This document shows, piece after piece, positions 19,924 to 27,946 of a DNA stretch of 40,647 nucleotides. The notes beneath the pieces were generated by a model. The model did not search any database, was not told the origin of the DNA, and saw nothing but the letters and a program-made list of their open reading frames with translations. Both the position numbers and the translations under genes were made by a program. Origin of the DNA: a virus; IMG/VR virus record IMGVR_UViG_3300034682_000094, positions 1 through 40,647 of that record. The stretch is one strand, 5' to 3'. Each line of letters opens with the position of its first letter. Within the stretch, counting starts at the first letter, position 1.

Positions 19924-21772
19924 GAACGCCCTGATCGCGGGCTTTTTCAGCGCGTTCCGCCCGCCGAGCCGCCGCACCGTGACCGAGTGGGCCGACGGCG
20001 AGCGCTGGCTGCCGGCCAAGGGCAGCGCCGCGCCCGGCAAGTACCGCAGCGACCGCACGCCGTACATGCGCGAGCCCATGGATTGCCTGTCCGTGCTGTC
20101 GCCCGTCGAGGAAGTCGTGCTGATGGCCGGCGCCCAGCTCGGCAAGTCGGAGAGCGGCAACAACTGGGTGGGCTACGTCATCGACGAGGCCCCGGGCCCG
20201 ATGCTGCTGGTGCAGCCCACCGTGGACAACGCCAAGCGCTACAGCAAGCAGCGCATCAGCCCGATGATCCTGGAGACCCCGGCGCTGCGGGCCAAGGTGG
20301 TGGACAACACCAGCCGCGCCGGCGGCAACACCATGCTGGAGAAGGAATTCCCGAACGGCATGCTGATCCTGGGCGGGGCTAACAGCGCGGCCGGCCTGCG
20401 CTCGATGCCCATCCGCTACGGCTTCTTCGATGAAATCTCGAACTGGCCGGCCGACGTGGACGGCGAAGGCGACCCACTGGGCCTGGCCGAGGAACGCACC
20501 AACACCTTCGGGCGCAAGCGCAAGCTGTTCAAGACCAGCACGCCCGGCATCAAGGGCGTGTGCCGGATCGAAACCGAGTTCCTGAAGACCGACCAGCGGC
20601 GCTACTTCGTGCCGTGCCCGCACTGCGGCCACATGCACGTCCTGCGCTGGGAGAACTTCGTAATCCCCAAGGACGACAACGGCAGGAACCGGCCGTCCGA
20701 GGCGTACATGAAGTGTCCGGAGTGCTTCGACACGACCGGCGCCATGATCCTGGAGCACCACAAGACCGAGATGCTGGCGCGCGGCGAGTGGCGGGCCACG
20801 TGCCCCGAGAACGCCGACCCGTCGCGCCGCGGTTACCACATCAACGGCCTCTACTCGCCCGTGGGCTGGAAGTCGTGGGCGAAGGTGGCCAAGCAGTGGC
20901 TGGAAGCCCAGGGCAACCCGAAGAAGCTGCAGGCCTTCACCAACAACGTGTTGGCCGAGACCTACAAGGTGGCCGGCGACAGCATCAGCGACGTCGCGCT
21001 CTACAACCGCGTGCAGCAGGGCGATTACGACTACGAGCCTGCCGTGCTGCTGCCAGACGGCGCGCTGCTGATCACCATCGGCGTGGACGTGCAGCCCAAC
21101 CGCCTAGAGCTGGAGGTCATCGGCTGGGGGCTGGGCCAGGAGAGCTGGAGCCTGGACTACAAGGTCATCCTCGGCGACCCCAACACGGCGCTGGTCTGGC
21201 AGCAGCTCGATGCCTTCCTGGCCACGGAATGGCTGCACCCGAGCGGCGTCAGGCTGCGCGCAGCGCGCACGTTCATCGACACCCGCGGCGAGAACACCAA
21301 GGCGGTCTACGAGTACGTGGCGGCGCGCGGCGGCTACGGCGTGTTCGGCATCATGGGCCTGGGCGGCGACGGCCTGCCGGCTGTCGGCACGCCGCGCAAG
21401 ACCAGCCTGTCCAAGGTGCCCATCGTGCCGCTGGGCACGTTCACGCTGAAGGACAGCGTCTATGGCGCGCTGGCGCTGGAAGAACCAGGCCCGGGCTACT
21501 GCCATTTCCCAAAGCGCTACAAGGACAGCTACTACCGCGGCCTGACCGCCGAGGAAGTGCGGCCAAAAGTCAACGCCAAGGGCTTCACGGAACGCGAGTG
21601 GTTCAAGAAGCAGGCCGACGCCCGCAACGAGCCCCTGGACTGCCGGGTCTATGGCACCGCGGCCATGTTGTCGCTGAACGTCAATTTCGAGCACCTGGCC
21701 GAAGTCATCCACGCAACGGAGCAGCAGACAGAGCAGCGCAAGGTCCGCGGAGCGCTTGAGCCCACGGCGTAA
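19913..21772 (+). CDS. terL: Terminase large subunit, lambda gpA family
   Basis: The 619-residue packaging motor and nuclease is of the gpA type. AGAQLGKSE (72-80) is the ATP-binding P-loop and YGFFDE (169-174) the Walker B. A zinc-binding insertion follows (CPHCGHMHVLRW and CPECFDTTG). The C-terminal half has the RNase H-like nuclease: ITIGVDVQPNRLELEVIGWG gives the first catalytic Asp, and FIDTRGENTKAVYEYV a later acidic site. The ATG at 19913 lies within the end of the small subunit gene. Length and order are as in lambda-like head modules. gpA family members usually cut at cos sites, but no cos site is identified here. Confidence 0.95.
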   Translation: METENALIAGFFSAFRPPSRRTVTEWADGERWLPAKGSAAPGKYRSDRTPYMREPMDCLSVLSPVEEVVLMAGAQLGKSESGNNWVGYVIDEAPGPMLLVQPTVDNAKRYSKQRISPMILETPALRAKVVDNTSRAGGNTMLEKEFPNGMLILGGANSAAGLRSMPIRYGFFDEISNWPADVDGEGDPLGLAEERTNTFGRKRKLFKTSTPGIKGVCRIETEFLKTDQRRYFVPCPHCGHMHVLRWENFVIPKDDNGRNRPSEAYMKCPECFDTTGAMILEHHKTEMLARGEWRATCPENADPSRRGYHINGLYSPVGWKSWAKVAKQWLEAQGNPKKLQAFTNNVLAETYKVAGDSISDVALYNRVQQGDYDYEPAVLLPDGALLITIGVDVQPNRLELEVIGWGLGQESWSLDYKVILGDPNTALVWQQLDAFLATEWLHPSGVRLRAARTFIDTRGENTKAVYEYVAARGGYGVFGIMGLGGDGLPAVGTPRKTSLSKVPIVPLGTFTLKDSVYGALALEEPGPGYCHFPKRYKDSYYRGLTAEEVRPKVNAKGFTEREWFKKQADARNEPLDCRVYGTAAMLSLNVNFEHLAEVIHATEQQTEQRKVRGALEPTA

Positions 21773-21839
21773 AGTATTGCCAACTCCCGCAGGCAGCATT
21801 CAGGCGATACAATGCGGCGGACGCCCAACTATTTACGCC
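21766..21839. promoter_or_regulatory. Widely spaced GGCGTAAA / TTTACGCC half-sites around a -10-like element
   Basis: GGCGTAAA (21766-21773) and TTTACGCC (21832-21839) are perfect inverted 8-mers 58 bases apart. Between them CAGGCGATACAATGCGGC contains TACAAT (21808-21813), very like the P1 -10 context GCGGCTACAATGCCGC. No good -35 is seen. A regulated start for the head genes downstream is inferred. Confidence 0.45.
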
Positions 21840-21843
21840 GGAA

Positions 21844-22113
21844 ATGCTGAACTGCAACGACCCACAGGCGGCTCTTGAAAAGCTGCGCGCCGAGCTGGCC
21901 CAGGTGGAGGCCGCTATTTCGGCGTCGTATTCGCATGCCGAGTACGAAATCCAGGACGGCGATACCCGGCGCAAGCTGAAGCGCCAGAACCTGTCCGTGC
22001 TGCTCAAGCGCAAGGCCGACCTCGAGCTGTCCATCGGCCGCCTCGACCCGTGCTCCAGCCAGCGCGGCCCCAGCTACGCCATGCCCGTGGACAGCCCCCG
22101 CAGCCTGTACTGA
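21844..22113 (+). CDS. Head-tail connector, gpW-like
   Basis: This 89-residue helical protein sits between the large terminase and portal genes, exactly where lambda gpW lies. The opening MLNCNDPQAALEKLRAELAQVEAAISASYSHAEYEIQDGDTRRKLKRQNLSVLLKRKADLELSI matches the gpW pattern of two helices around a short hairpin carrying a 'V-x-[YF]-x-x-R' type segment. gpW stabilises packaged DNA and completes the head before tail joining. The stop overlaps the portal ATG (TGATG, sharing one base). Confidence 0.75.
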   Translation: MLNCNDPQAALEKLRAELAQVEAAISASYSHAEYEIQDGDTRRKLKRQNLSVLLKRKADLELSIGRLDPCSSQRGPSYAMPVDSPRSLY

Positions 22114-23753
22114 TGACCGCATACGCCCAAATCCCAAGCGGACTTGTCCTGCCGCACCACCTCGCCAAGACGGTGATGGCCGAACACATGTTCGGTGGCG
22201 GCGGCTATCGGTCCACCAACCGCAACAACCGCAACACCGCGGGCTGGCTGACCACGACTGGCAGCGCCGACAGCGACACGCTGCCGGACCTCGAAAAGCT
22301 GCGTCAGCAGTCCCGCGACCTGGTGCGAAACGAGGCCCTGCCGGCCGGCATCATCGCGGCCAACGTCACCGCGGTGGTGGGCACCGGCATCGTGCCGCAG
22401 GCGCGCATCAACGCCGAGGCCCTGGGGCTGAGCGAAGACGAGGCCGACGCCTGGCAGCGCCGGGCCGAGATGATCTTCAATCAGGCCGCCGACAAGCCGC
22501 ACTGGGACGCCGAGCGCAGCCAGAACTTCTGGCAGCAGCAGGCCAGCGTGCAGCGCTCGGTAAAGGAAAGCGGCGACGCCTTCGCCGTGCGCCGCTACAT
22601 CGAGCGCAAGGGCAAGAAGCTGGGCCTGGCCATCCAGATCGTGGAGGCCGACCGCGTCAGCACGCCGACGAATGGCCAGTATGTGGACCGCGACATCCGC
22701 GCGGGCTGCGAACGCGACGCCGATGGCGCGCCCGTGGCCTGGCACGTCGCCAAGGTGCACCCCGGCGAGCGCTTTTCGGCGCGGCCCGTCGGCGATGCCC
22801 AGAAGTGGGCGCGCATCGCGGCATTTGACGACAACGGCGACCCCCTTGTGCTGCCCGTGATTCCGCGTCTGCGCCCAGGCCAGACGCGCGGCGTGCCCTA
22901 CCTGGCGCCGGTCATCGAGATGCTCAAGCAGCTGACCCGGTACAGCGAAGCCGAAATCGCGGCGGCCGTCGTCAGCGGCATGCTGGCCGTCATGGTGAAG
23001 TCGCCGGCAGCCGTCGGCCCGTTGGGCGCGGCGACGTCGGTGCCCGGCATGGTCGTGGGCAAGCCCCAGCAGCCCGTGCAGAAGGTCAACCGCCTGCAGT
23101 CCGGCATGATCCTGGACCTGGCGCCGGGCGAAGAAGTGCAGATCGTGGACAGCAAGCGGCCGAACACGGCGTTTGACCCGTTCGTGACGGCCGTGCTGCG
23201 CCAGATCGGCGCCGGCCTGGAAATCCCCTTCGAGGTCTTGGTCAAGCACTTCCAGTCGAGCTACAGCGCGGCACGCGCCGCGCTCATGGACTTTTGGCGC
23301 TTCGTCATGCGCGAGCGCGACTTCCTGGTGTCGTCCTTCTGCCAGCCCTGCTGGGAGTGGGCCATCACGGAGGCCGTGGCCAGCGGCCTGCTGTCGGCCC
23401 CCGGGTTCTTTGACGACGACCTGATCCGCGCCGCCTGGCTGGGCTGCGACTGGATCGGCCAGGGCGCGCCACAGCTCGACCCGCTGAAGGAAGCCGCGGC
23501 AGCAGAGGCCTGGAACGCTCTGGGCATCTGGAGCCTGCAGGACATCAGCGCCCAGCAGGGCAGGGACTACGACCGCACGCACCGCCAGCAGGTGCGCGAG
23601 CGCCGCTTGCGAGCGCGCGACGGCCTGTCTCTGCCAGAGCCAACCGGCCAGGCCGGTGCCGACAACAACCCCCAGCCGCCACAGGCCGGAGCCAGCGTCA
23701 GCCAGCAGCTGCGCACCGCCATGGTGGCTGAACTCCTGAAGGAACAAGAATGA
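22113..23753 (+). CDS. Portal protein, lambda gpB family
   Basis: The 546-residue protein starts at ATG 22113, overlapping the gpW stop. It shows the lambda-portal pattern: NRNNRNTAGWLTTTGSADSDTLPDLEKLRQQSRDLVRNEALPAGIIAANVTAVVGTGIVPQ near the N-terminus, VQRSVKESGDAFAVRRY in the middle, then PRLRPGQTRGVPYLAPVIEMLKQLTRYSEAEIAAAVVSGMLAVMV and PFEVLVKHFQSSYSAARAALMDFWRFV. The portal dodecamer is the DNA entry port and the binding site for terminase and connector. The Gln/Pro-rich C-terminus is typical. ATGA overlap with the protease gene. Confidence 0.95.
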   Translation: MTAYAQIPSGLVLPHHLAKTVMAEHMFGGGGYRSTNRNNRNTAGWLTTTGSADSDTLPDLEKLRQQSRDLVRNEALPAGIIAANVTAVVGTGIVPQARINAEALGLSEDEADAWQRRAEMIFNQAADKPHWDAERSQNFWQQQASVQRSVKESGDAFAVRRYIERKGKKLGLAIQIVEADRVSTPTNGQYVDRDIRAGCERDADGAPVAWHVAKVHPGERFSARPVGDAQKWARIAAFDDNGDPLVLPVIPRLRPGQTRGVPYLAPVIEMLKQLTRYSEAEIAAAVVSGMLAVMVKSPAAVGPLGAATSVPGMVVGKPQQPVQKVNRLQSGMILDLAPGEEVQIVDSKRPNTAFDPFVTAVLRQIGAGLEIPFEVLVKHFQSSYSAARAALMDFWRFVMRERDFLVSSFCQPCWEWAITEAVASGLLSAPGFFDDDLIRAAWLGCDWIGQGAPQLDPLKEAAAAEAWNALGIWSLQDISAQQGRDYDRTHRQQVRERRLRARDGLSLPEPTGQAGADNNPQPPQAGASVSQQLRTAMVAELLKEQE

Positions 23754-24988
23754 AGCGAGCACTGCAAGCCGTGCTGAGCGCCCAGTGGTGCATCACGCCG
23801 GACTACCTGGGCCTGATCGCCGACATCGCCGAGCGCGAGCATGAATACGCCGGCAACCTGCAGGCGTTGGAAGCCAAGCTGGGCCGCCCCCTGGGGAACA
23901 CCATGGCGGCAAGCGTCCGCGACGGCATCGCCATGATCCCCATCGAGGGCCCGCTGTTCAAGCGCGCCAGCTTCTTCCAGGCCATGAGCGGCGCCACCGA
24001 CTACACGACGACCGCCCGCGACCTGACGGCGGCGCTCGAAGACCCGAACGTCAAGGCCGTGATGCTGCAGATCGACAGCCCTGGCGGCGAGGTCGGCGGC
24101 CTGTCCGACCTGGTAGCCATGGTCCGCGGCGCGAACAAGCCGGTGTGGGCGCACATCGACGGCACCGGCGCCAGCGCGGCCTACTGGCTGGCGAGCGCCG
24201 CCAGCCGCGTGACGGCGTCTGCCACCACGGTCGTGGGCTCCGTGGGCGCCATGATGGGCATGACCATCAAGGAACCCAAGGCCGGCGAGAAGACCTACCG
24301 GTTCATCAGCAGCCAGTCGCCACTGAAGAACGCCGGCCCCGACACCGAGGCAGGCGCCAAGCGCATTCAGGCCCTGGTGGACGACCTCGCCACAGTATTT
24401 CTGAACGATCTTGCCCAGAACCGTGGCAAAACTGCAGAATTTGTGGCCGAGAACTTTGGTCAAGGCGATGTAATGGTTGCATCGAAAGCAGTTGATTCGG
24501 GTATGATTGACGCCGTATCTACCTTCGAGGCTGCTTTTGCCGAGTTGAAACAGGAGATTAACAGCATGGACTATGCATCCCTGACCGCCCAGGCACTGGC
24601 GGAAAACCGTCCCGACCTGGTGGCGGCCATTCGCACCGAGGCCTTGGCTTCGGTAGAGAAGGTCGATGCCGAGGCCATCCGCACCGACGCCATCAAAGCA
24701 GAGCGTGAGCGCATCGTCGGCATCGAGGCCCTGGCCATGCCCGGCGCCGAGAGCATCGTTGCCGCCTGCAAGGCCGACGGCACCAGCGCCGACCAGGCCG
24801 CCGTGAAGATCGTGCAGCACCTGCGCACGACCACCGCGAACAAGGGTTCGGCAGCCTTGGACAACATCAAGGCCGCGGAAAACAGCATGGACAAGCCAGG
24901 CGCTTCCGGCGGCCAGAGCGATCTGACCGAAGAGCAGAAGGCTGTCGCCGACATGGAAGCCCTGCGCAAAGCAGGCGTGATCCGCTGA
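23750..24988 (+). CDS. S49-type head maturation protease with scaffold domain, lambda gpC-like
   Basis: The 412-residue protein has a SppA/S49 serine protease domain in its N-terminal half: MIPIEGPLF (62-70), VKAVMLQIDSPGGEVGG (101-117), the nucleophile Ser142 in DGTGASAAYWLASAA, and a candidate general base Lys193 in QSPLKNAG. The C-terminal 140 residues are helical and charged, as in the scaffold part of lambda gpC. The protease would trim scaffold and portal during capsid assembly. An internal in-frame start at 24566 could make the scaffold separately. It starts by ATGA overlap with the portal gene. Confidence 0.9.
   Translation: MKRALQAVLSAQWCITPDYLGLIADIAEREHEYAGNLQALEAKLGRPLGNTMAASVRDGIAMIPIEGPLFKRASFFQAMSGATDYTTTARDLTAALEDPNVKAVMLQIDSPGGEVGGLSDLVAMVRGANKPVWAHIDGTGASAAYWLASAASRVTASATTVVGSVGAMMGMTIKEPKAGEKTYRFISSQSPLKNAGPDTEAGAKRIQALVDDLATVFLNDLAQNRGKTAEFVAENFGQGDVMVASKAVDSGMIDAVSTFEAAFAELKQEINSMDYASLTAQALAENRPDLVAAIRTEALASVEKVDAEAIRTDAIKAERERIVGIEALAMPGAESIVAACKADGTSADQAAVKIVQHLRTTTANKGSAALDNIKAAENSMDKPGASGGQSDLTEEQKAVADMEALRKAGVIR
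24566..24988 (+). CDS. Nested scaffold protein, Nu3-like (internal start in protease gene)
   Basis: An ATG in the same frame as the protease is preceded by AGGAG (24552-24556), nine bases upstream, giving a 140-residue protein MDYASLTAQALAENRPDLVAAIRTEALASVEKV and onward. In lambda, Nu3 is made in just this way from within gene C. The sequence is helical and acidic with a basic C-terminal end (MEALRKAGVIR), suiting a scaffold that binds the capsid protein. The bases just upstream are locally A/T-rich, which would keep the internal ribosome site open. Confidence 0.7.
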   Translation: MDYASLTAQALAENRPDLVAAIRTEALASVEKVDAEAIRTDAIKAERERIVGIEALAMPGAESIVAACKADGTSADQAAVKIVQHLRTTTANKGSAALDNIKAAENSMDKPGASGGQSDLTEEQKAVADMEALRKAGVIR

Positions 24989-25004
24989 TCTAGGAGAACG
25001 CAAA

Positions 25005-25403
25005 ATGCAGCACAACTACCATCCCGCAGGCGTCAACACGCTGGGCACCTTCTCGCCTGACAATCTGATTGCTGGCGGCTTCCAGGGCTCGACCAAGTCG
25101 GTGCAGCTGAAGCACGGCGTCAACTACAAGCGCGGCACCGTGCTCCAGGTGTCGGCGACTGCCGGCATCTACGAGCCGGTCACCGACCAGACCAAGGCCA
25201 TCTACATCCTGCTGGAAGACCGCGATCTGTCTGCAGCCACTGCGGCCAAGCCTGGCGTGGCAGCCATGACCGGCGAGTTCAACAAGTCCGCGCTGACCCT
25301 GGGCACCCTGGCCGAAGGCTCTACCGCGGCCGGCGTCTACGCGACGCTGGAAACCCGCAACATCTACGTCCGCGACACCGTGGCCGTGGTCACCGCTGAC
25401 TGA
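25005..25403 (+). CDS. Head decoration protein, lambda gpD family
   Basis: This 132-residue protein lies between protease and capsid genes. The N-terminal NTLGTFSPDNLIAGGFQGSTKSVQLKHGVNYKRGTVLQVSATAGIYEPV and the later ATAAKPGVAAMTGEFNKSALTLG are the gpD pattern (small beta protein that trimerises on the capsid and stabilises it after DNA packaging). A TAGGAGAA ribosome site precedes the ATG. Length is close to gpD (about 110) plus a short C-terminal extension. Confidence 0.9.
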   Translation: MQHNYHPAGVNTLGTFSPDNLIAGGFQGSTKSVQLKHGVNYKRGTVLQVSATAGIYEPVTDQTKAIYILLEDRDLSAATAAKPGVAAMTGEFNKSALTLGTLAEGSTAAGVYATLETRNIYVRDTVAVVTAD

Positions 25404-25416
25404 CGAGGCAAGAAAA

Positions 25417-26490
25417 ATGGACCTGTACAGCACCTATTACCTGAACCGCGTGGTTGTGCCCCGTCTGCGCACCATGCCCAAGCTGTTCCTGAACATGTTC
25501 CCTGAGGTTTCTCAGAGCGACAAGGAAGAAATCCTCTACGACGTCACCAAGACCACGCGCCCTGGCGTCACGCCGTTCGTGCACCCCATGGCCAAGGGCA
25601 AGGTGATCGAAGGCAAGGGCTACAGCACCAAGTCGCTGAAGCCTGCCTACCTGAAGGACCTGCGCATCCACACGCCGCACCAGAACCTGAAGCGCCGCGC
25701 CGGCGAGCAGCTGGGTGGCAGCCTGACGCAGGAGCAGCGCATGATGGCTGCCATCGCCCAGGACATCCAGGACCAAATGGACATCTTCCAGAACCGCCTG
25801 GAAGTCATGGCGGCCGAAGCCGTGATCTACGGCACCCAGACCATCAAGGGCGAGGGACTGGACGCACTGGTGGACTTCCAGCGCAGCGCGGCATCCAAGA
25901 CCGCGCTGACCGGCGCCGACAAGTGGGATGACGCCAGCATCACCATCGACAAGATGTTTGAGCAGCTGGAAGACCTGGCAGAAGACATGCGCGACCGCAT
26001 CGGTCAAACGCCTGGCTTCGTGCTGATGGACCCCAAGGCCTGGAAGCTGATGCGCGCCAAGCTGCTGGCCAGCGACAAGGGCGGCGCCAAGTTCCTGGAC
26101 AAGAACAACCGCGGCTATGACCGCATCAGCGTGGACCTGACGCCTTCGCTGGCCGGTGAAATGGGCCTGCAGGCCAAGGGTAGCTTCGGCGACATCCCGA
26201 TCTTCACGTTCCAGTCGGAATACGTGGACCCCGAGACCGGGACTGTGAAGAAGGTCATGCCCGACAACACGGTGCTGATGATCGCCCGCAGCCGTCTGGA
26301 AGGCGTGCGCCACTTCGGCGCCATCCAATCGTTGGACCCACAGACCAAGCAGTTTGTGCTGAACCCCATGGAATACTTCGCGTCTTCCTGGACCCAGGAC
26401 GATCCTGCCGCACGCTTCCTGCGTCTGGAAAGCGCGCCGCTGATGATCCCCTACTACCCCGACGCCGTGCAGACCATCACGGTCGCATAA
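25417..26490 (+). CDS. Major capsid protein, lambda gpE family
   Basis: The 357-residue protein has the gpE-type HK97-fold signature: an N-terminal MDLYSTYYLNRVV... FLNMFPEVSQSDKEEILYDV, a conserved RPGVTPFVHPMAKGKVIEGKGYSTKSLKPAYLKD, and a C-terminal DDPAARFLRLESAPLMIPYYPDA. Length is similar to lambda gpE (341). The ribosome site GAGGCAAGAAAA is modest, but the gene immediately follows the decoration gene as in lambda. It forms the icosahedral shell. Confidence 0.95.
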   Translation: MDLYSTYYLNRVVVPRLRTMPKLFLNMFPEVSQSDKEEILYDVTKTTRPGVTPFVHPMAKGKVIEGKGYSTKSLKPAYLKDLRIHTPHQNLKRRAGEQLGGSLTQEQRMMAAIAQDIQDQMDIFQNRLEVMAAEAVIYGTQTIKGEGLDALVDFQRSAASKTALTGADKWDDASITIDKMFEQLEDLAEDMRDRIGQTPGFVLMDPKAWKLMRAKLLASDKGGAKFLDKNNRGYDRISVDLTPSLAGEMGLQAKGSFGDIPIFTFQSEYVDPETGTVKKVMPDNTVLMIARSRLEGVRHFGAIQSLDPQTKQFVLNPMEYFASSWTQDDPAARFLRLESAPLMIPYYPDAVQTITVA

Positions 26491-26501
26491 AGGAAGCCGC
26501 C

Positions 26502-26921
26502 ATGATGAAGCTGATTGCACTCTGCGGAATCTTCTCTGGCGGCGCCCTGCGGCAGCCGGGCTCCCCCGTAACCCTCGACCCGCGCGACGGCGAGGTCATG
26601 GTGGCCCGCCAGTTCGCACGGCACCCGACCGAGGACGAGCTGGCGAAGCACTGGCCGGATGACGCCAAGGCTGCCGCTGCGGCGGCCGCCCAGGCACAGG
26701 CACAAGCCCAGGCCGAAGCAGAAGCCGCCGCTGCCGCAGCTGCTGCTGCAGAAGCCGAAGCTGCAGCCGCAGCCGAGGCGGCCGCCAAAGCGAAGGCCGA
26801 AGCCGAGGCCCAGGCCCAAGCAGAAGCACAGGCCAAGGCCCAGGCCCAGGCTGAAGCCGAGGCAGCCTCTGCCAAGCAAGCCGAAGCCCCTGCCGCTGGC
26901 GCCAAGGCCAAGAAAAGCTAA
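26502..26921 (+). CDS. Ala/Glu/Gln-rich low-complexity protein at the gpFI position
   Basis: The first 52 residues (LIALCGIFSGGALRQPGSPVTLDPRDGEVMVARQFARHPTEDELAKHWPDD) form a small folded domain. Residues 53-139 are almost only Ala, Glu, Gln and Lys (AQAQAQAEAEAAAAAAAAAE), probably one long single helix or coiled coil, ending in basic AKAKKS. It lies between the capsid and gpFII-like genes, where lambda has gpFI, a packaging helper with its own Ala-rich part. Start is ATG 26502 or 26505. The repetitive coding sequence may change in length. Confidence 0.65.
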   Translation: MMKLIALCGIFSGGALRQPGSPVTLDPRDGEVMVARQFARHPTEDELAKHWPDDAKAAAAAAAQAQAQAQAEAEAAAAAAAAAEAEAAAAAEAAAKAKAEAEAQAQAEAQAKAQAQAEAEAASAKQAEAPAAGAKAKKS

Positions 26922-26946
26922 CCCGGCCGGCCAGGCCGGTCGCACC

Positions 26947-26986
26947 AAAAGCCCCAGCACCGCCCAGGCGAACTGGGGCTTTTCTC
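26947..26986 (+). terminator. Strong terminator inside the head module
   Basis: AAAAGCCCCAG (26947-26957) pairs with CTGGGGCTTTT (26973-26983) around a 15-base loop, then CTC. The A-run on the other side makes it effective in both directions. It separates capsid genes from head-tail joining genes and may lower transcription into the tail module. Confidence 0.75.
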
Positions 26987-26999
26987 ATTGAGCACTGCC

Positions 27000-27350
27000 A
27001 TGATGGACCTGAAAGCCGACCTCGCGATCTTCTTCAGCCCCACCGACTTCGGGGACGAAGCCGTGATCCAGCTGCCTGGCGGCGACCTGCCGATCACTGG
27101 CAACGGCTCCGTGTACGCGGAGCGCGAGCGCCCGGGCAGCAACACCAACAGCGGCATCGGCGCATTCATGGTGGGAGCGGCCGACCTGAACCTGCGCCGG
27201 GCCCAGTTCATGACGGCATGGCTGCCCGTGGCCACGGCGGTTCCCGAGTGCCGGCTGACCATCCCTGCCGGCGACCTGGCTGGGACCTGGCGCGTGCGCG
27301 AAATCCAGCGTGATGGCGACATCGCGCGTCTGATCCTGAACGCCGAATGA
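27000..27350 (+). CDS. Head-tail joining protein, gpFII-like
   Basis: Starting at ATG 27000 (or 27003), this 116-residue protein follows the terminator. The N-terminal DLKADLAIFFSPTDFGDEAVIQLPGGDLPITGNGSVYAE fits the gpFII/phage-attachment pattern of an acidic 'x-[DF]FF-x-x-x-[DE]FG' helix and a beta-barrel, and the end (CRLTIPAGDLAGTWRVREIQRDGDIARLILN) is a typical closing strand pair. It would cap the connector for tail docking. ATGA overlap with the next gene. Confidence 0.65.
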   Translation: MMDLKADLAIFFSPTDFGDEAVIQLPGGDLPITGNGSVYAERERPGSNTNSGIGAFMVGAADLNLRRAQFMTAWLPVATAVPECRLTIPAGDLAGTWRVREIQRDGDIARLILNAE

Positions 27351-27946
27351 CCGCCACCAGCTACCGCAACAAAATCGCCGAGGCCTTCCGCACGGCGCTG
27401 CTCGGCAAGACCGATGCCGGCGACCGCGTGCTGACCAAGCTGGATCGACCGCTGGACCCGCGCACGGAGCTGCCGGCCATCATGGTCTATGCGAACCGCG
27501 CGGCACGCGGCCGCCAGGACTACGGCAACAGTCTGATCACGCGCGAAGTCGAGGTGACCGTCGAGCTGGCCGTGCAGGGCACGCCAGAAACCGCGCTCGA
27601 CCTGGCAGATGCCATGGTGGAGGCCATCGAGCAGCTGATCGAGGCCGACCCCACGCTGGGCAATGTCGTGCAGTACACCCGCTGGCAGCGCACCATCACC
27701 GACACCACCAACCACGCCGGCGCCACGCTCGGCGTGGGCATGCTGCAGTACGAAGTGGTAATGCTGACCCATGAGCGCGAACCCGGCTGGTTCGGCGTTG
27801 GCGACGACGGCTTCGTGACGCCGCCCACCCAGGTCATCACGCAGCCCGAACCAGTGCCGGCCGAAATCGTGCCGCCTGTCGGCCCCGGCCCGTGCGAAGG
27901 CGGAACCTGTGCGCCACAGGCCTGGGGCGGGGAGGTCGGCGAATGA
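27347..27946 (+). CDS. Tail terminator/completion protein, gpU-like
   Basis: The 199-residue protein begins MTATSYRNKIAEAFRTALLGKTDAGDRVLTKLDRPLDPRTELPAIMVYANRA. This pattern of an N-terminal helix, then 'P-[AL]-x-[AV]-Y', is common to the tail-terminator (gpU/gpR-type) fold. ITREVEVTVELAVQGTPETALDLADAMVEAIEQLI continues it, and the C-terminal third is a Pro/Gly-rich tail. It is the junction of the lambda-like head and P2-like tail modules. Assignment is by fold pattern and position. ATGA overlaps on both sides. Confidence 0.65.
   Translation: MTATSYRNKIAEAFRTALLGKTDAGDRVLTKLDRPLDPRTELPAIMVYANRAARGRQDYGNSLITREVEVTVELAVQGTPETALDLADAMVEAIEQLIEADPTLGNVVQYTRWQRTITDTTNHAGATLGVGMLQYEVVMLTHEREPGWFGVGDDGFVTPPTQVITQPEPVPAEIVPPVGPGPCEGGTCAPQAWGGEVGE

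Noticed and set aside
22074-23762. A 562-residue open frame opposite the portal gene
   Set aside because: The portal family is unambiguous on the plus strand; the minus frame is compositionally biased and has no ribosome site.
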